Below, one piece after another: positions 33,501-33,777 of a DNA stretch of 33,777 nt. This stretch comes from Brevundimonas vancanneytii (GTDB lineage: Bacteria > Pseudomonadota > Alphaproteobacteria > Caulobacterales > Caulobacteraceae): positions 1 through 33,777 of the forward strand of contig CAMAVA010000014.1 of assembly GCA_945861515.1 (NCBI GenBank), read 5' to 3'. Under the pieces are notes generated by a model. That model did no database searches. It saw only the letters and a program-made list of their open reading frames with translations, and was not told the origin of the DNA. Numbering within the stretch: the stretch's first letter is position 1; each line of letters begins with the position of its first letter. The translations under genes and the position numbers were made by a program.

Positions 33501-33583
33501 TGTCAGCGCCAGGAGATCACGACAGCATGATTGAACCGCCGTACGTCGACACCCTGGCCAGCATCCTCCGCGAACGGCTCTGA
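30581..33583 (+). CDS. Adenylation-carrier-thioesterase protein with acetoacetyl-CoA-synthetase-like A domain
   Basis: A 1000-residue three-domain protein. Residues about 30-640 are an ANL adenylating domain of acetoacetyl-CoA synthetase type: FWSHLLEWL near 70, the P-loop LFSSGTTGPAKGFVHGAGG (from 288), the family segment GDRLFFQTSPAWMMWHW, and the C-terminal catalytic lysine in THSGKPSE (Lys620). Residues about 670-735 are a peptidyl-carrier-like domain, DNFFELGGHSLMAARIL, with phosphopantetheine Ser700. Residues about 755-1000 are a type I thioesterase: GGFSFGGL (Ser829), LLDTQ (Asp856) and APGDHDSM (His980). GTG 30581 has AGGGA 6 bp upstream; the frame extends further to 30455 but overlaps the PPTase. 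It has no condensation or ketosynthase domain, so it activates, loads and releases one acyl group. Confidence 0.92.
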   Translation: MTVPETEADLIARQFSRAQTADQPLHVPLSQNLAWSQMRGFQDSLESEIGRKFSNHIEFSRYTSDKYEFFWSHLLEWLALPVTGSSCPSVTGHNCETSRFFPNLSLNFAECLLIGADNDLALIGVGEGNQVTRLTRGELRVRVLRLAAGLKSLGLAPGDSVVAILRNDVEAVVAVLAVAACGGVIATAAPEMGADLLAERLEPFSPKMMITARRARPRDAAPPLRDRAKQLAKRLPSLETVLILDGEMSDLAEINWGNARVFHVEALSSSPGLASFDHFPFNQPLFVLFSSGTTGPAKGFVHGAGGTLLEHLKEHRLHGDLRPGDRLFFQTSPAWMMWHWQLSALGAGAAILLFDGVVSGPETLWQIAGDHQVTVLGTSPPYLQLCQSLDYEPARHHDLAELRSVLSTGSILHPDQARWVCDRAKSLPVQSISGGSDIIGCFVLGHPDLPTYAGEAQCVSLGLDVQSCHGELVCRNPFPSRPIGLLADPDGSRLHSAYFSGPDDAWRHGDRIEITPRGGVILQGRIDGVLNIRGIRIGPAEIYRCLRSVPEIVQALAVEQAVADAREERMVLIVTLSPGATLTPELKRRIRRTLSEQASPNHAPQVILAVADLPMTHSGKPSEAAARDLVNGLPVRNQTSLKNPEILAGLRQALLELTRPTSAPTEEDATEQWLSALWADLLQAPDLEPDDNFFELGGHSLMAARILAEVCRRTGRALPMATLLHAPTVRSLAAAIAAPDWRAETRLVPLAPGRGDDPFFIVHSMTGNVLQLHSLVRALGETRSLIGIQARGLDLDAAPLNTVEAMAADYLDAVRLHQPKGPYHLGGFSFGGLVAFEMARQLRASGEEVALLVLLDTQPDKAFLPILEKFRLLGTRLTHHGHQLLKMGPSGQLAYLRDRIAALAGRRPPPPAPAYAIPPHIQLVREGILEATRRYRPRRYDGNLLFIRAAIPAPVSFDPVTLWQVVTKGRVETLSAPGDHDSMIEPPYVDTLASILRERL

Positions 33584-33618
33584 CGGCAGCCTTCTCTCGG
33601 TCTGCAGCGATGAAAAGC

Positions 33619-33634
33619 CACTTGGCTCCAAGTG
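33619..33634. terminator. Candidate hairpin downstream of the A-T-TE gene
   Basis: CACTTGG and CCAAGTG form a 7-bp inverted repeat around a CT centre, 35 bp after the stop of the adenylation-carrier-thioesterase gene. A loop of 4 with a 6-bp stem is feasible. There is no T-tract, so it may be a factor-dependent stop, a protein site or chance. The rest of 33584-33706 shows nothing else I can call. Confidence 0.3.
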
Positions 33635-33706
33635 TACGTCGTCAGAACATTCGAGACATTCGGGGCGTCTCTTTAGCGGAGAATGGGCCTCATCTGGGGT
33701 TGTTAT

Positions 33707-33777
33707 CTAGGCGGCGATTTTGCGGTGTTGCAAGCGCCGATGTTCGATGGTTTGGCGTTTGATGCGTTCCCGTTCGG
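33707..33777 (-). CDS. C-terminal fragment of an unidentified basic protein, gene continues beyond window
   Basis: The leftward frame is open from the right edge to a TAG at 33707-33709 and ends EHRRLQHRKIAA, an Arg/Lys/Gln/His-rich tail preceded by RERIKRQTI. Only 22 residues are visible, so no family can be assigned. A basic C-terminus at the flank of a cluster is what an insertion-sequence transposase could show, but this is a guess. The gene is convergent with the adenylation-carrier-thioesterase gene. Confidence 0.3.
   Translation of the reverse strand, partial: ERERIKRQTIEHRRLQHRKIAA

Noticed and set aside
33645-33662. Short ACATTCG direct repeat
   Set aside because: Two 7-bp copies only; too short to separate from chance.
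1-33777. CRISPR arrays, tRNA, rRNA or complete insertion sequences
   Set aside because: No regularly spaced repeats, no tRNA-like cloverleaf or rRNA signatures, and no complete transposase gene were seen.

Overview
The window is high-GC, tightly packed bacterial DNA with many 4-bp start/stop overlaps and frequent GTG/TTG starts. Its gene families suggest an alphaproteobacterium, plausibly Caulobacterales or a relative: Atm1-type ABC exporter, paired transglutaminase-like proteins, a kynBU operon, and holdfast/EPS-type polysaccharide genes. No rRNA, tRNA or CRISPR array was seen. Genus is inference; no marker gene is present.

Region 1 (1-13,964) is housekeeping and accessory metabolism. Two transglutaminase-like genes (the first cut by the window edge) and a YoaK/DUF1275 membrane protein run rightward. 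A leftward kynurenine operon follows (kynB, kynU, a VOC-fold protein, an SDR dehydrogenase). Then come an RND efflux adaptor and pump (rightward), an Atm1-like ABC exporter with an upstream lipoprotein (leftward), a LOG-family nucleotide hydrolase (rightward) and a second SDR (leftward).

Region 2 (14,016-29,936) is a Wzx/Wzy-type exopolysaccharide locus. It encodes a chain-length/export protein with a degenerate tyrosine-kinase domain, a Wza/GumB-like export protein, a Wzx-like flippase, an O-antigen ligase/polymerase-like protein, a WecG/TagA glycosyltransferase, a monotopic initiating sugar-phosphate transferase and two paralogous GT2 glycosyltransferases. A compact nucleotide-heptose block follows: transaldolase, nucleotidyltransferase, GmhB-like phosphatase, GmhA-like isomerase, two different GHMP kinases and a second nucleotidyltransferase. 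A secreted GH10 glycosidase closes the rightward run. The expected product is a heptose-containing exopolysaccharide. The two kinase/nucleotidyltransferase pairs suggest two activated sugars, or two routes to one.

Region 3 (29,950-33,583) is a divergent pair: a 4'-phosphopantetheinyl transferase, and a 1000-residue protein joining an acetoacetyl-CoA-synthetase-like adenylation domain, a carrier domain and a thioesterase. The PPTase could install the arm on the carrier domain, so the two form a self-contained acyl-activation device beside the polysaccharide genes. This is the best candidate for an undescribed system; one testable idea is that it supplies an acyl decoration for the polymer. The right edge holds a short basic C-terminal fragment of an unidentified leftward gene.
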